Notes: generated from the letters alone by a model not told the origin. DNA of 59,415 bases from Petrotoga sp. 9PW.55.5.1 (GCF_003265365.1 NZ_AUPM01000043.1:1-59415), one strand, 5' to 3'. Shown: positions 10,604-19,757, counted from the stretch's first letter. A program made the numbers and translations.

Positions 10604-11362
10604 ATGAATATACTACTTTCTAATGATGATGGAATTATGTCTCCAGGCATCATTACATTAAAAAAGTACTTAGAAGAAAAACACAAGGTTTATGTATCTG
10701 CTCCAGATATAGAAAGAAGTGCCACCGGACACGGGATTACTGTTAGAAATCCCCTTTGGGCAAAGAAAGTAAAATTTGGAGACACCTTTTTTGGACATGC
10801 AGTAAATGGTACTCCTGCTGATTGCGTTAAAATTGGATTGGAGGCAATATATAAAGATATAAAATTCGATATAGTGATTTCAGGCATTAATCGAGGCGCT
10901 AACTTAGGAACGGATATATTATATTCAGGCACTGTTTCAGCAGCACTTGAAGGAGCTGTCAACGGTTATCCTTCAATAGCTGTTTCTTGTGTGGATTTTT
11001 CTGAACCAAACTTTGAGGACGCAGCCAAGGTAGTTTTAGATATTTTAGAAAAGATGGAAATTAAATTTTGGCCTGAATTTACTACCTTGAATGTAAACGT
11101 GCCAAAGATACCGTATGATGAAATTAAAGGAATAAAGGTTACAAGGCAAAGTAAAAGAAGGTACGAAGACTATTTTGAAGAGAGAAAGGATCCTTTTGGA
11201 AATTCATATTACTGGATGTTAGGTAATATTATAGAAGACGATAAGGATCCAAATTCTGATTATCATGTAATACAAGAGGGATATGTATCCGTAACTCCAT
11301 TGAGTGTTTTCCTTACCAAATACGATTTTATAAATGATTTAAAGTCAATATTGGAGGTGTAA
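10604..11362 (+). CDS. surE: 5'-nucleotidase SurE
   Basis: A metal-dependent phosphatase of nucleoside monophosphates. The N-terminal LSNDDGIMSPGI holds the metal-binding Asp pair. ERSATGHGIT, NGTPADCVKIG and SGINRGANLGTDILYSGTVSAALEG are classic SurE segments. The 252 residues are full length. ATG lies ten bases after AGAGGTG. It leads a short operon with def (8-base gap) and fmt. Confidence 0.97.
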   Translation: MNILLSNDDGIMSPGIITLKKYLEEKHKVYVSAPDIERSATGHGITVRNPLWAKKVKFGDTFFGHAVNGTPADCVKIGLEAIYKDIKFDIVISGINRGANLGTDILYSGTVSAALEGAVNGYPSIAVSCVDFSEPNFEDAAKVVLDILEKMEIKFWPEFTTLNVNVPKIPYDEIKGIKVTRQSKRRYEDYFEERKDPFGNSYYWMLGNIIEDDKDPNSDYHVIQEGYVSVTPLSVFLTKYDFINDLKSILEV

Positions 11363-11370
11363 TTAAAATA

Positions 11371-11901
11371 ATGGAATTGAGGCTCATAGGTGACCCTATA
11401 CTCAGAAAAAGGGCAAAGAAAGTAAACAATTTCGATAATATTATAAAAGAGCTCACAGAAGAAATGTTCTCCACAATGTATTTATATGAAGGTGTTGGAT
11501 TAGCCGCACCACAGATAGGAGTATCTTTGAGACTCTTTATAATGGATTCAAGAGAAGAAAACGGTAAAAAAGTTGTAATTAATCCTGAAATAATTGAGTT
11601 TTTAGGAGAAGAAGTTTCTGAAGAAGAAGGATGTCTAAGTATACCCGAAATATTTGAGGATGTTGTAAGGCCTGAAGGTGTAAAAGTAAAGTATCAAGAT
11701 TTAGAAGGAAAATTAATTGAAGAGGAGTTGCACGGTTATCAAGCAAGAATCTTTCAACATGAAAATGACCATCTAGATGGCATCTTATTCACAGACAAGC
11801 TTTCATTGTTGAAAAAAACTAGAATTAAAAAAGAATTGAACAATTTGACACAAAAAGGTAAGAAAAGATCACAAGAATTGGGTAGTCAAGTAAGATCATG
11901 A
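11371..11901 (+). CDS. def: Peptide deformylase
   Basis: It removes the N-formyl group from nascent proteins. All three family motifs are present: GVGLAAPQ at 41-48, EEGCLS with the metal-ligand Cys88, and QHENDHLDG with His130, Glu131 and His134. The length of 176 is typical. The upstream ribosome site is embedded in the end of surE (TTGGAGGTG). Pairing with fmt is the standard bacterial arrangement, since Fmt adds the group that Def removes. Confidence 0.97.
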   Translation: MELRLIGDPILRKRAKKVNNFDNIIKELTEEMFSTMYLYEGVGLAAPQIGVSLRLFIMDSREENGKKVVINPEIIEFLGEEVSEEEGCLSIPEIFEDVVRPEGVKVKYQDLEGKLIEEELHGYQARIFQHENDHLDGILFTDKLSLLKKTRIKKELNNLTQKGKKRSQELGSQVRS

Positions 11902-12854
11902 TGAAAAAAAATAATTTTAGGATTGTTTTCATGGGCACTCCGGAATTTGGAGCTGAAATATTAGAAGAACTTCTAAAAAATAAATATAACGTAGTTGGTG
12001 TTTTTTCTCAACCAGATAAGCCTAGGGGAAGAGGAAAAAAGTTACAACCAACTCCTGTTAAACATATAGCTGAAAAATATGATATTCCCGTATATCAACC
12101 AAAATCTGTCAGTAAAGGTGAAGGTTTTCAAATATTATCAGAGCTTAACCCTAACCTAATAATAACTGCTGCATTTGGAAAGATTTTAAGAAAGAATGTT
12201 TTAGAACTTCCAGAAAAAGGGTGTTGGAACGTTCATGCTTCCCTTTTACCAAAATATAGAGGAGCGGCTCCCATCCAAAGGGCGATAGAAAATGGCGAAA
12301 GAGAAAGCGGAATTACTGTATTTAAAATGGTTGAAGCTTTAGATGCAGGAGATATGGCCATTCAAAGGAAAGTTGCTATTGATATAAACGATAATTTTGA
12401 AACTGTCTATAATAAGTTGTTATCTGTTGCAAAAATAACGGTTATAGAATTTTTAGAAAGATTTGATGAACTTAAATTAACCCCTCAAAATGATCAAGAA
12501 GCTTGTTATGCCGAAAAACTAACAAAAGGTGACTTAATAATAGATTTTAATAAGTCGGCATTCGAAGTTCATAACAAAATTAGGGCTTACGATCCATATC
12601 CTGGTGCTAAAGCTCGATATGAAGGAGAAGAAGTTAAATTGTTCTCATCAGTGTGGTTTGATGAATTATCCTTCGAAAACGGTAATGAAGCTCCTGGAAG
12701 TATAATCAAAAAAAAAGAAACTGGAATATTAATAAAATGCAAACAAGGTGCTATAAAAATAAAAGAGATTCAATTCCCAGGTAGAAAAAGAATTTGTGTA
12801 ATAGACGCTATAAACGGAAATAAATTGAAAATACCTGGTCATTTTAACAGTTGA
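11898..12854 (+). CDS. fmt: Methionyl-tRNA formyltransferase
   Basis: It formylates Met-tRNAfMet using 10-formyltetrahydrofolate. FMGTPEFG at the N-terminus and WNVHASLLPKYRGAAPIQ carry the catalytic Asn111 and His113, with Asp152 in LDAGDM. The C-terminal OB-like domain (about 210-318) is present. The length of 318 is typical. Its first ATG overlaps the def stop by four bases; a second ATG follows immediately. Its 3' end overlaps the convergent tatD by 11 bases. Confidence 0.97.
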   Translation: MMKKNNFRIVFMGTPEFGAEILEELLKNKYNVVGVFSQPDKPRGRGKKLQPTPVKHIAEKYDIPVYQPKSVSKGEGFQILSELNPNLIITAAFGKILRKNVLELPEKGCWNVHASLLPKYRGAAPIQRAIENGERESGITVFKMVEALDAGDMAIQRKVAIDINDNFETVYNKLLSVAKITVIEFLERFDELKLTPQNDQEACYAEKLTKGDLIIDFNKSAFEVHNKIRAYDPYPGAKARYEGEEVKLFSSVWFDELSFENGNEAPGSIIKKKETGILIKCKQGAIKIKEIQFPGRKRICVIDAINGNKLKIPGHFNS

Positions 12855-13611
12855 TAGAAAAAAGATCGCCTGCATTTTTCTTTAATATATCTTTCAGTTC
12901 TTCTTCTTCAATCCCTTTTATTTCTGAAATCTTTTCATAAACATATTTCACTAAGCTGGGATTGTTTCGTTTGCCTCTAAAAGGAACAGGAGGCAAAAAA
13001 GGAGAATCAGTTTCAGGTAGTATTCTATCTATGGGAGAGTTCTCAACAACTTTCCTTAATTCATTGTTTTTCGGATAGGTTATAGGACCATCAAATCCTA
13101 AATATAATCCTAAATCTAAAAACTTTTTAGCAATTTCCCAATCCCCTGAAAAACAGTGAATAACCCCCATTTTTTCGGGTAAGTTCTTTGATTTTAAAAA
13201 GTTATAAGCTTCTTCGTATGCTTCTCTAATGTGTAAAACAACAGGTAAATCTAATTCTACAGCGAGATTTATCTGTTCATCGAAACTTTTAAACTGATCT
13301 TTTCTATTGGTATCCCAATGAAAGTCTAAACCAATCTCGCCAATTGCTACAATTTTCTTGTTGTTTGTTAAATTTGCTAAATAATCTATATCTTCTTTCT
13401 TTATACCTTCACTTTCTGTTGGATGTATACCCACAACACCATATGCCTTTTCTTCTTTTTGAACAAAATTCAATACTTTTATTGATGACTCAATATTTAT
13501 TCCTATTTCTATATAATAATCTAAATTCTCGTTAATTTGATCGATTACTGTATCTCTATCATCGTCGAATTGTTTCATCAGTAAATGACAATGAGTATCT
13601 ATATAACTCAA
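12844..13611 (-). CDS. tatD: TatD family metal-dependent hydrolase (DNase)
   Basis: An amidohydrolase-fold nuclease of the TatD family. Metal ligands are visible as DTHCH (His7, His9), GEIGLDFHW (Glu), VVLHIREA (His), VIHCFSG (His) and PETDSPFLPP (Asp). The 255 residues are full length. The start is TTG at 13611, seven bases after AAGGGAGA. The PPC-domain gene lies 27 bases upstream and is probably co-transcribed. Confidence 0.95.
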   Translation of the reverse strand: MSYIDTHCHLLMKQFDDDRDTVIDQINENLDYYIEIGINIESSIKVLNFVQKEEKAYGVVGIHPTESEGIKKEDIDYLANLTNNKKIVAIGEIGLDFHWDTNRKDQFKSFDEQINLAVELDLPVVLHIREAYEEAYNFLKSKNLPEKMGVIHCFSGDWEIAKKFLDLGLYLGFDGPITYPKNNELRKVVENSPIDRILPETDSPFLPPVPFRGKRNNPSLVKYVYEKISEIKGIEEEELKDILKKNAGDLFSINC

Positions 13612-13638
13612 AATCGTATCTCCCTTCTAATCCATAAA

Positions 13639-14064
13639 TTATTTTTTAAAATCAAATAGATTCAGACCAATATTTGGATTATACGTTCTTTCAATAGAAC
13701 CTTCAATCGTTTCTATGATGATTTCTGCTGTTCCACTAACTATCGCAGAATTCAAATGCCCCCCATAAGAATGTAGTTCTGAATCAGAAATGGTAACGTG
13801 AACATGAAGATAAATTTCTCCATCCATAGTAGAAATATTGCCGGTTAGATTTAATATTTCAAAATCACCTGTAAATTCTTTTGAAAAATACTCTTTTTTT
13901 GTCGTATCGAATAAACCAATTTTTATTGAATTTGTAGATCCTAAACCACTTATATTTCCTAATCTAATAGAATTATTTATACAAAAATCTTTTAATGAAC
14001 TTATTATCTCTTCTCCCTTGTCCAGTCTTAATATATATTTATTTTCAAATTTTGAATATTCCAT
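13639..14064 (-). CDS. PPC (DUF296) domain protein
   Basis: The whole 141 residues form a single PPC/DUF296 domain, a fold found alone in bacteria and fused to AT-hooks in plant DNA-binding proteins. Family signs are the YILRLDKGEEIISSLKDFC start, ISGLGS, and the histidine-rich LHVHVTISD...SYGGHL that can bind metal. The molecular function of the stand-alone bacterial form is not established. ATG follows AGGAGGGAATAATAA. Confidence 0.88.
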   Translation of the reverse strand: MEYSKFENKYILRLDKGEEIISSLKDFCINNSIRLGNISGLGSTNSIKIGLFDTTKKEYFSKEFTGDFEILNLTGNISTMDGEIYLHVHVTISDSELHSYGGHLNSAIVSGTAEIIIETIEGSIERTYNPNIGLNLFDFKK

Positions 14065-14158
14065 TTATTATTCCCTCCTATTCATTTGATTTCAATCATA
14101 CCATTTTATTGTTATGTCATGTTTAAGCGTATGAAAATCATTTGAGGAACGCAATTAA

Positions 14159-14187
14159 TTTCAAATTCATACAATTTATGATACAAT
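14159..14187 (+). promoter_or_regulatory. Promoter upstream of the HAD phosphatase gene
   Basis: TTTCAA (14159-14164), 17-base spacer, TACAAT (14182-14187) with a TG one base upstream of the -10. It lies about 57 bases before the HAD start. Confidence 0.55.
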
Positions 14188-14243
14188 AATAAAGTAAAGG
14201 TTATTAAAGTAAAGCCAAGAAAGTTTTTTTCGGGGAGGTAAAT

Positions 14244-15077
14244 ATGAAAAAAGCATTTATCTTTGATTTGGATGGAACTCTATTAAAATCAGATTTAACA
14301 ATTTCTTGTAGAACTAAATCTGCTCTCCGTGAAATCAAAGAAAGAAATCATATTATTATCATATCAACTGGAAGAATGTACGCTTCAACGATGTATATAA
14401 TTGAAAACTTTTTACCATTTCTAAAAGAATACGTTATAGTATCTGCATACAACGGGGGATATGTTGTTTCCCCAGAAGGTAGAATAATTTTTGAAAAAGG
14501 AATAGAAAAGGACTTAGCTATTAAATGCGTCGAATTTTTAAGAAAATTAGATATCCATCGACATATATACATAAACGATAAATTAATTTCAGAGCAAGAT
14601 GATAAAGAAATCAAAGATTATGCCGTCCACTCATTCGTTGATTATTTTTTAGTCGATGACCTAATAAAAGAAATCAGAAATTCAAAACATCCTCCATTAA
14701 AATTGTTGGCTATTGGCGAACCACATAAAATTAACGAAGTGAAATTTCTCTCCGAGAAAGAATTTGATGGCAAATTTAATATTATGAAATCATGGGATAT
14801 TTATTTGGATTTTATACCTTCTGACGTTTCTAAAGGAACAAGTTTAAAAATAATCTCTGATTTATATAACTTTGAGATTGAACATTGTTATGTCTTTGGA
14901 GATTCCGAAAATGATATAGAAATGCTAAAGCTAACCAAAAATAGTTATGCCATGGGAAACTCTACGGATGAAGTAAAAAATACGTCTAATAATATTTTAC
15001 CTACCAACGATGAGGATGGTGTAGCTTATGCCATTGAAAAGATTTTGGCTGACGATTTTAATAACGTTAATAATTAG
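14244..15077 (+). CDS. Cof-type HAD-IIB family hydrolase
   Basis: A cytosolic phosphatase of the Cof/YidA group, probably acting on sugar phosphates. The nucleophile motif FDLDGTLL gives Asp8 and Asp10. STGR at 41-44 supplies motif II, Lys198 motif III, and GDSEND at 219-224 motif IV. A C2-type cap lies between about 85 and 190. The 277 residues are normal. ATG follows GGGGAGGTAAAT. The next gene starts inside its last 50 bases. Confidence 0.92.
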   Translation: MKKAFIFDLDGTLLKSDLTISCRTKSALREIKERNHIIIISTGRMYASTMYIIENFLPFLKEYVIVSAYNGGYVVSPEGRIIFEKGIEKDLAIKCVEFLRKLDIHRHIYINDKLISEQDDKEIKDYAVHSFVDYFLVDDLIKEIRNSKHPPLKLLAIGEPHKINEVKFLSEKEFDGKFNIMKSWDIYLDFIPSDVSKGTSLKIISDLYNFEIEHCYVFGDSENDIEMLKLTKNSYAMGNSTDEVKNTSNNILPTNDEDGVAYAIEKILADDFNNVNN

Positions 15078-15840
15078 CTTTACTTTTAGCAGTATATACG
15101 ATATAATAGCAAAAGATGGAAAAATATTAGGAAAATTTTTTCATTCCTTAGATCATTTAAAAAATGCGGAACTAGAAAAAAATCAATTAATAGGATATAT
15201 GCTCAATTTAAGTGAAATAGATCCTGAGCTTTGTTATTTAGCTTTGGGAAGCGTCAGAAATTTTTCAATGATTCAACAATTCTCTAGAGAATTAGGGTAC
15301 TATCTAAAAAGTTTAGGAATTGATTTTGTAGTTTTTGGGAACCTTAGAACTTTAGATCAGAATGTTGAAAATCCTTTAGATTTCATAGGAAATTCTCCTT
15401 ATTTAGTTTCCGAATTACTTTATAGAATGATTCGAGGTTTTGAAACAAGTGGTGTTACACCCGTTATAGTTGTTGCATCAAACGACGATAGAATAACCAC
15501 TCAATCCTTACTTCAAAAAGGTGGTTCGTTTTATTCATATTCGAATCATTTAAAAAATGTAGATATTTTTTTTGATGGAGATAAAGTATTCTTAAACAGT
15601 GAAAGTTTTTATACCCTTCCATGGATATACGGTGAGGGAAATATGGAATCTTTAATCCAAGAAATATATAATAACAGTATTATATTAACAGGTTGGCGAG
15701 TTGAAGGAGAAAATCTATTATACCGTGAAATAAATTATACGGATAAAAAATCTGTTACTTATTTTTCCAAATCAGTTGAAGAAAAAGCAAAAAAGGTTTA
15801 CAGCGGTGAATTATTACCCACTGGTAATAAAAATTGGTGA
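15028..15840 (+). CDS. Membrane-anchored GH3-like (NagZ-related) protein, catalytic motif not seen
   Basis: This 270-residue protein has an N-terminal hydrophobic anchor or signal (about 5-25). The body resembles the N-terminal barrel of family 3 glycoside hydrolases: MIQQFSRELGYYLKSLGIDFVVFGNLRTLDQN matches the segment before the active site in NagZ. Where NagZ has KHFPGHG this protein reads VIVVASNDDRI, so the signature is absent and activity is doubtful. The start overlaps the HAD gene by 50 bases. It is followed 33 bases later by murA, so a cell-wall role is plausible but inferred. The fold call rests on remote similarity. Confidence 0.6.
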   Translation: MPLKRFWLTILITLIISFTFSSIYDIIAKDGKILGKFFHSLDHLKNAELEKNQLIGYMLNLSEIDPELCYLALGSVRNFSMIQQFSRELGYYLKSLGIDFVVFGNLRTLDQNVENPLDFIGNSPYLVSELLYRMIRGFETSGVTPVIVVASNDDRITTQSLLQKGGSFYSYSNHLKNVDIFFDGDKVFLNSESFYTLPWIYGEGNMESLIQEIYNNSIILTGWRVEGENLLYREINYTDKKSVTYFSKSVEEKAKKVYSGELLPTGNKNW

Positions 15841-15873
15841 ACTTTCTTTTATAATTACTTAGGGGGGCTTAAA

Positions 15874-17166
15874 TTGAAAAGTATTGGCTTAGATACATCA
15901 GGTAAAATGATCGTAAAAGGACCTCAGAAAGCAAGCGGGGTTTTAACTGTTTCCGGCTCAAAAAACGCAGTACTTCCAATTATGGGAGCTTCTTTATTGA
16001 CTGATGAAGATGTAGAGTTAAAGAACGTTCCTGATTTAGCTGATGTTAGAACAATGATAGAAATCTTAGAAAGTTCTGGCAAAAAAATAGACAGAATAGA
16101 AGATAGACTGATTATAAAGAGTTCCGGTTACATTAATTCTGAAATACCTTATGAACCAGTAAGAAAAATGAGAGCTTCATTCAATGTCTACGGCCCTTTA
16201 ACTTTAAGAAAAGGATTTGCAAAAGTTGCTCTACCAGGAGGTTGTTCTATTGGGGCTCGACCCGTAGATTTTCATTTAGATGGACTAAGAAGATTAGGAA
16301 TAGAAAGCACAATAGAACATGGTTTTGTTACTAGTAAACTAACAGATATTATGGGTTCAATAAATATATCATTACCTTTCCCAAGTGTGGGTGCAACAGA
16401 GCATGTTTTAACAACTGCTTGTTTACTTGAAGGAGTTAAAACTACCATAACTAACTGTGCTATAGAACCAGAAGTTACTGATTTAGTCAACTTTTTAAAT
16501 AGAATGGGTGCAAAGATATTTGGAGCGGGTTCTTCTATTTTAAAAATAGAAGGCGTTAAAAAGTTATCTGGAATAAGTTATAATATTATCCCTGATAGAA
16601 TTGAAGCCGGTACATATATAATATTAGGCAAATTAGCAGGTGAAAATCTAACCATAAAAAATGTATCCGCAGATCATTTAAACAGTTTATTTTCCATTTT
16701 TGAAAATATTGGTAGCCCTATCTTATACGATGATATAAAAAGAGAAGTAACAGTTACTAAAGCTAACTTTGATATTTTAAAGAACATAAGCATGGAAACT
16801 TCACCTTTTCCTGGATTTCCAACTGACTTACAACCCCAAATAACAACCTTTTTATCTTTAGTTCCAGGAAGATCGACTATAACCGAAACAGTTTTCAAAA
16901 GTAGATTTTATCATATTGACGAACTAAATAGAATGGGTGCAAAAATAAGGGTGGAAGATAACACAGCTATAATAGAAGGTGTTAATAAACTTTCTGGAGC
17001 CCCAGTTGAAGCAACGGATCTAAGAGCTGCAGCAGCACTACTAATCGCAGGGCTTGTAGCAGAAGGCGAAACTGTAATAACTAATGTGGACCATATATTC
17101 CGAGGTTATGAGAATATACATGAAAAATTAGAAAATGTTGGTATAGACTTAGTCTACTTAAAATAA
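15874..17166 (+). CDS. murA: UDP-N-acetylglucosamine 1-carboxyvinyltransferase
   Basis: It transfers enolpyruvate from PEP to UDP-GlcNAc, the first committed step of peptidoglycan synthesis. SGSKNAVLPIMGASLL is the conserved N-terminus. The active-site loop GGCSIGARPVDFHL places the fosfomycin-target cysteine at residue 124. TDLQPQ and DLRAAAAL are further family blocks. The 430 residues are full length. The start is TTG after AGGGGGGCTTAAA. It is followed by a strong terminator. Confidence 0.97.
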   Translation: MKSIGLDTSGKMIVKGPQKASGVLTVSGSKNAVLPIMGASLLTDEDVELKNVPDLADVRTMIEILESSGKKIDRIEDRLIIKSSGYINSEIPYEPVRKMRASFNVYGPLTLRKGFAKVALPGGCSIGARPVDFHLDGLRRLGIESTIEHGFVTSKLTDIMGSINISLPFPSVGATEHVLTTACLLEGVKTTITNCAIEPEVTDLVNFLNRMGAKIFGAGSSILKIEGVKKLSGISYNIIPDRIEAGTYIILGKLAGENLTIKNVSADHLNSLFSIFENIGSPILYDDIKREVTVTKANFDILKNISMETSPFPGFPTDLQPQITTFLSLVPGRSTITETVFKSRFYHIDELNRMGAKIRVEDNTAIIEGVNKLSGAPVEATDLRAAAALLIAGLVAEGETVITNVDHIFRGYENIHEKLENVGIDLVYLK

Positions 17167-17197
17167 AAAATCAGGGAATTATTTCCCTGATTTTTTT
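17165..17197 (+). terminator. Intrinsic terminator of murA
   Basis: TCAGGGAA (17171-17178), loop TTAT, TTCCCTGA (17183-17190), with flanking A and T tracts that can extend the stem. Confidence 0.93.
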
Positions 17198-17244
17198 ATC
17201 GCTTCATAAACATAAATTAAAAATACTTTTTATCAAATATTATT

Positions 17245-17272
17245 AAAAAAAGCTGGCTTTTATAAGCCAGCT
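17245..17272 (-). terminator. Intrinsic terminator of the toga beta-barrel gene
   Basis: On the minus strand, AGCTGGCTT and AAGCCAGCT pair around a 4-base loop (17251-17272) and run into a T tract (the A tract at 17245-17250 on the plus strand). It faces the murA terminator. Confidence 0.92.
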
Positions 17273-17297
17273 CATAATTTCATTTATCTTATCCTTC

Positions 17298-18578
17298 TTA
17301 GAATTCAAATTCTGTCTTAAAGAATAAGTACCAGTGCAAATCAGCTAACGTATCTGCACCAACTACGTTTCCATCAGCATCTAATTTTTCATTACCTGCA
17401 TGGAAACCTGCTTTCATATAATCATTAACTGCATATGATAATGTTGTTAAGTATGCAATAGAATTTTCAGCTACTTCTCCATCTTCAAAGAAATAGTAGA
17501 CGTCTCCATCAATAGTAACTGAATAATCTTCAAGTACATAAGTTATATATCCATGAGGTGTTATGGATAAAGTAGTTGCGGCATCTGTTAAATCTTTTAT
17601 AGAAACAGGGACTGATACACCAACCAAGCTTGAATCAGCCAGAGCATATTCAACAGTTGGAGTTAAGCTTAAGGAATAAAGAATAGGATCTTCTAATAAA
17701 TCAATTGTTAATGTATCTGTTAATTCAACGCTCAAAGGACCGGCAGCATATTCCACATCTGCACCAGCTGTAACTGACCGTGTATCAGCTACAGAAAAAC
17801 CTGCAGCAACTTCAGCTGCGAAAACAACATCCAAGTTATCTTGCCATGTAAATCCTACGTGAGGAGTTACAGTTACAGGATCCATCTCCAAAGGATATTT
17901 ATAAGATGCGTTTATTCTGTAAGCTGTGGTAGCATCAGGAGAAACACTCTCATCATTCAACATTCCGAATACCATACCAGCTGTTAATTCACCAGGAACA
18001 GGAACTTCAGTTAATTTTCCTTCAACGGAAAGCCTTGTATTGTTAGTTGCTTCAAACTTATATGCTCCTGCCACTAAACCTTTTACTCCACTTACATCAA
18101 GATCATAACTAGCACCTAAAATCCATCCTTCCGGGATAGCAAAATCACCAGTAGCATGAGGAGTAACATCACCTGCAACTAAATCTGCTAGAACTAAATT
18201 CACTCCAAAATCTTTTAATGATAACTTTAAGGCGCTAACCGCTGCAGTATAATCCGCATTTATTGTGTATGTACTTAAACCAATAACATCGGGTACAAAT
18301 CTTACTAACCAAGCTTCTTCTTCGTATTCAATATTATTCAAAGTAACACCTGGTACTAACGGATTAAAGGTGAAGCTTGCTGTCAAACCTTCAAAAGGTT
18401 TTACTAAAAAATCAATAGTTATATAACTGTCATCAACTAATACCGATGATATATCCAATCCTTGTTCATCAATCATTAGTTCGAATCCAGCCGTCCCACT
18501 TACGTTATAAACTGGTTCAAGAGCAAAAATAGCCAGTGTTGCAAAAACTACTAAAAAAGATAATAAAGCTTTTTTCAT
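17298..18578 (-). CDS. Toga outer-membrane beta-barrel protein (Omp-beta type)
   Basis: A secreted 426-residue protein with a signal peptide (about 1-19, cleavage near FALEP). It consists of alternating beta-strand segments and ends in a C-terminal phenylalanine (FFKTEFEF), as outer-membrane barrels do. It has no recognisable enzymatic motif. It lies directly downstream of the gene for the SLH/coiled-coil toga protein. Thermotogota togas are built of an anchoring Omp-alpha and a porin-like Omp-beta, so this is the likely porin; that is inference from context and composition. It has its own TTGACA-17-TATAAT promoter, implying high expression. Confidence 0.75.
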   Translation of the reverse strand: MKKALLSFLVVFATLAIFALEPVYNVSGTAGFELMIDEQGLDISSVLVDDSYITIDFLVKPFEGLTASFTFNPLVPGVTLNNIEYEEEAWLVRFVPDVIGLSTYTINADYTAAVSALKLSLKDFGVNLVLADLVAGDVTPHATGDFAIPEGWILGASYDLDVSGVKGLVAGAYKFEATNNTRLSVEGKLTEVPVPGELTAGMVFGMLNDESVSPDATTAYRINASYKYPLEMDPVTVTPHVGFTWQDNLDVVFAAEVAAGFSVADTRSVTAGADVEYAAGPLSVELTDTLTIDLLEDPILYSLSLTPTVEYALADSSLVGVSVPVSIKDLTDAATTLSITPHGYITYVLEDYSVTIDGDVYYFFEDGEVAENSIAYLTTLSYAVNDYMKAGFHAGNEKLDADGNVVGADTLADLHWYLFFKTEFEF

Positions 18579-18629
18579 ACTAATAAACCCCCTCCTACTT
18601 TTAATTTGTTTTTTTGATAAATCCTTTTA

Positions 18630-18658
18630 ATTATAACAAAATTTCTATAAACTGTCAA
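18630..18658 (-). promoter_or_regulatory. Consensus promoter of the toga beta-barrel gene
   Basis: On the minus strand TTGACA (18658-18653), 17 bases, TATAAT (18635-18630): a perfect consensus sigma-70 promoter, about 50 bases upstream of the start codon. Confidence 0.92.
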
Positions 18659-18696
18659 TAAAAATTCTATTTTCACATATCTTTTTTTACTGATTA

Positions 18697-19680
18697 CTAT
18701 GGTAAGAAAATGCCTACTACTCCCAAAACTACTCCTAAACCTGCTACTAACCATAGCATAGTATTATCTTGTGCCTTAGCTATTTCTTCATTCTGGGCTT
18801 CTACTTGTTGACTCAGTTCTAATATTTTTGCTTCGTTTAAGTCTACCTGATTATTTAAAACATCAATTTTGTCGTATGTGTCATATTTTAAATTTAGATG
18901 TTGTTGAGCCATAGTAGTTCGAAACTTCTCTAATTCTGCAACTTTATTCTCAGTAGCGTTAACCTTTTTTTCTAAATTTGCAACTTTAGTTGACAAAGCA
19001 GGCAGAGCTTTTATGAACATGTTGTTTTCTTCAGCTAATTGTTTTGTTTGATTTAATGTGCTTTCCATTTTTTCTAAATCTGAAACTTTTCTTTCTATAG
19101 CTACAACTTTAGTTGACAAAGCAGGAAGAGCTTTTACGAACATGTTGTTTTCTTGTGCTAATTGTTTTGTTTGATTCAATGTGCTTTCCATGCTTGAAAC
19201 CTTTGCATTCAAGCCAGAAACTTCTTGACTAAGAGCTAAAAGATCTTTTTCAAGTGAATCTCCTATGTTTTTTGCTCTATAAGCGGTCTTTTTAACATCG
19301 GAATATGTCGCTTGTAAGTCAGCAAGTAGATCGTTTTGATTTAACTCTTCGCTTAAAGCATTCAAATTGCTTTCAACGGTGTTGACCTTTTTTGAAGCGT
19401 TGTTAACTTTCTCTTCTAAATAATTAAGATCTCTCGTTTTAGCAATCTCAGGTGAATTTTCCAAGTAAGTTACCAACCTTGACATCCAAACTGCTGCATC
19501 TGATCTTGTTAATGGTTCATAACCTCTAAATGTGGGTTCATCAACCGGTATAACTCCTTTTTCTACTAATTTCATAACGTAGTCATAAGCCCAGTGATCT
19601 TCTCCGACATCGGTAAATCCTAATGAAAACGCTGATACTACTAAAACCATTATAGCGACAAACGCTAAAGTTTTTTTCAT
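18697..19680 (-). CDS. Toga anchor protein Omp-alpha (SLH domain, coiled coil, C-terminal membrane segment)
   Basis: This 327-residue protein bridges the cell wall and the toga. After a signal peptide (1-20) an SLH domain spans about 21-80 (FTDVGEDHWAYDYVMKLVEKG, then LTRSDAAVWMSRL). A long coiled coil runs from about 85 to 300, and a hydrophobic C-terminal segment at 306-327 (MLWLVAGLGVVLGVVGIFLP) inserts in the outer membrane. This is the architecture of Thermotoga OmpA1. A 41-residue unit is duplicated inside the coiled coil (residues 164-199 and 205-240 nearly identical). It precedes the barrel gene and has its own promoter. Confidence 0.9.
   Translation of the reverse strand: MKKTLAFVAIMVLVVSAFSLGFTDVGEDHWAYDYVMKLVEKGVIPVDEPTFRGYEPLTRSDAAVWMSRLVTYLENSPEIAKTRDLNYLEEKVNNASKKVNTVESNLNALSEELNQNDLLADLQATYSDVKKTAYRAKNIGDSLEKDLLALSQEVSGLNAKVSSMESTLNQTKQLAQENNMFVKALPALSTKVVAIERKVSDLEKMESTLNQTKQLAEENNMFIKALPALSTKVANLEKKVNATENKVAELEKFRTTMAQQHLNLKYDTYDKIDVLNNQVDLNEAKILELSQQVEAQNEEIAKAQDNTMLWLVAGLGVVLGVVGIFLP
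18961..19191 (-). repeat. Tandem 123-bp duplication inside the Omp-alpha coiled coil
   Basis: Two copies offset by 123 bases (41 codons) start at 19191 and 19068 on the minus strand. Both encode MESTLNQTKQLA(Q/E)ENNMF followed by KALPALSTKV, with only a few differences. The reading frame is kept. Because 41 is not a multiple of 7, the duplication shifts the heptad phase. Confidence 0.85.
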
Positions 19681-19757
19681 TCTTCCTTACCCCCTTTTTA
19701 TGATTTTGTTTTATTAATAAACCTTCTGTAGAAAACTTATTTTTTAACTATAATAAT

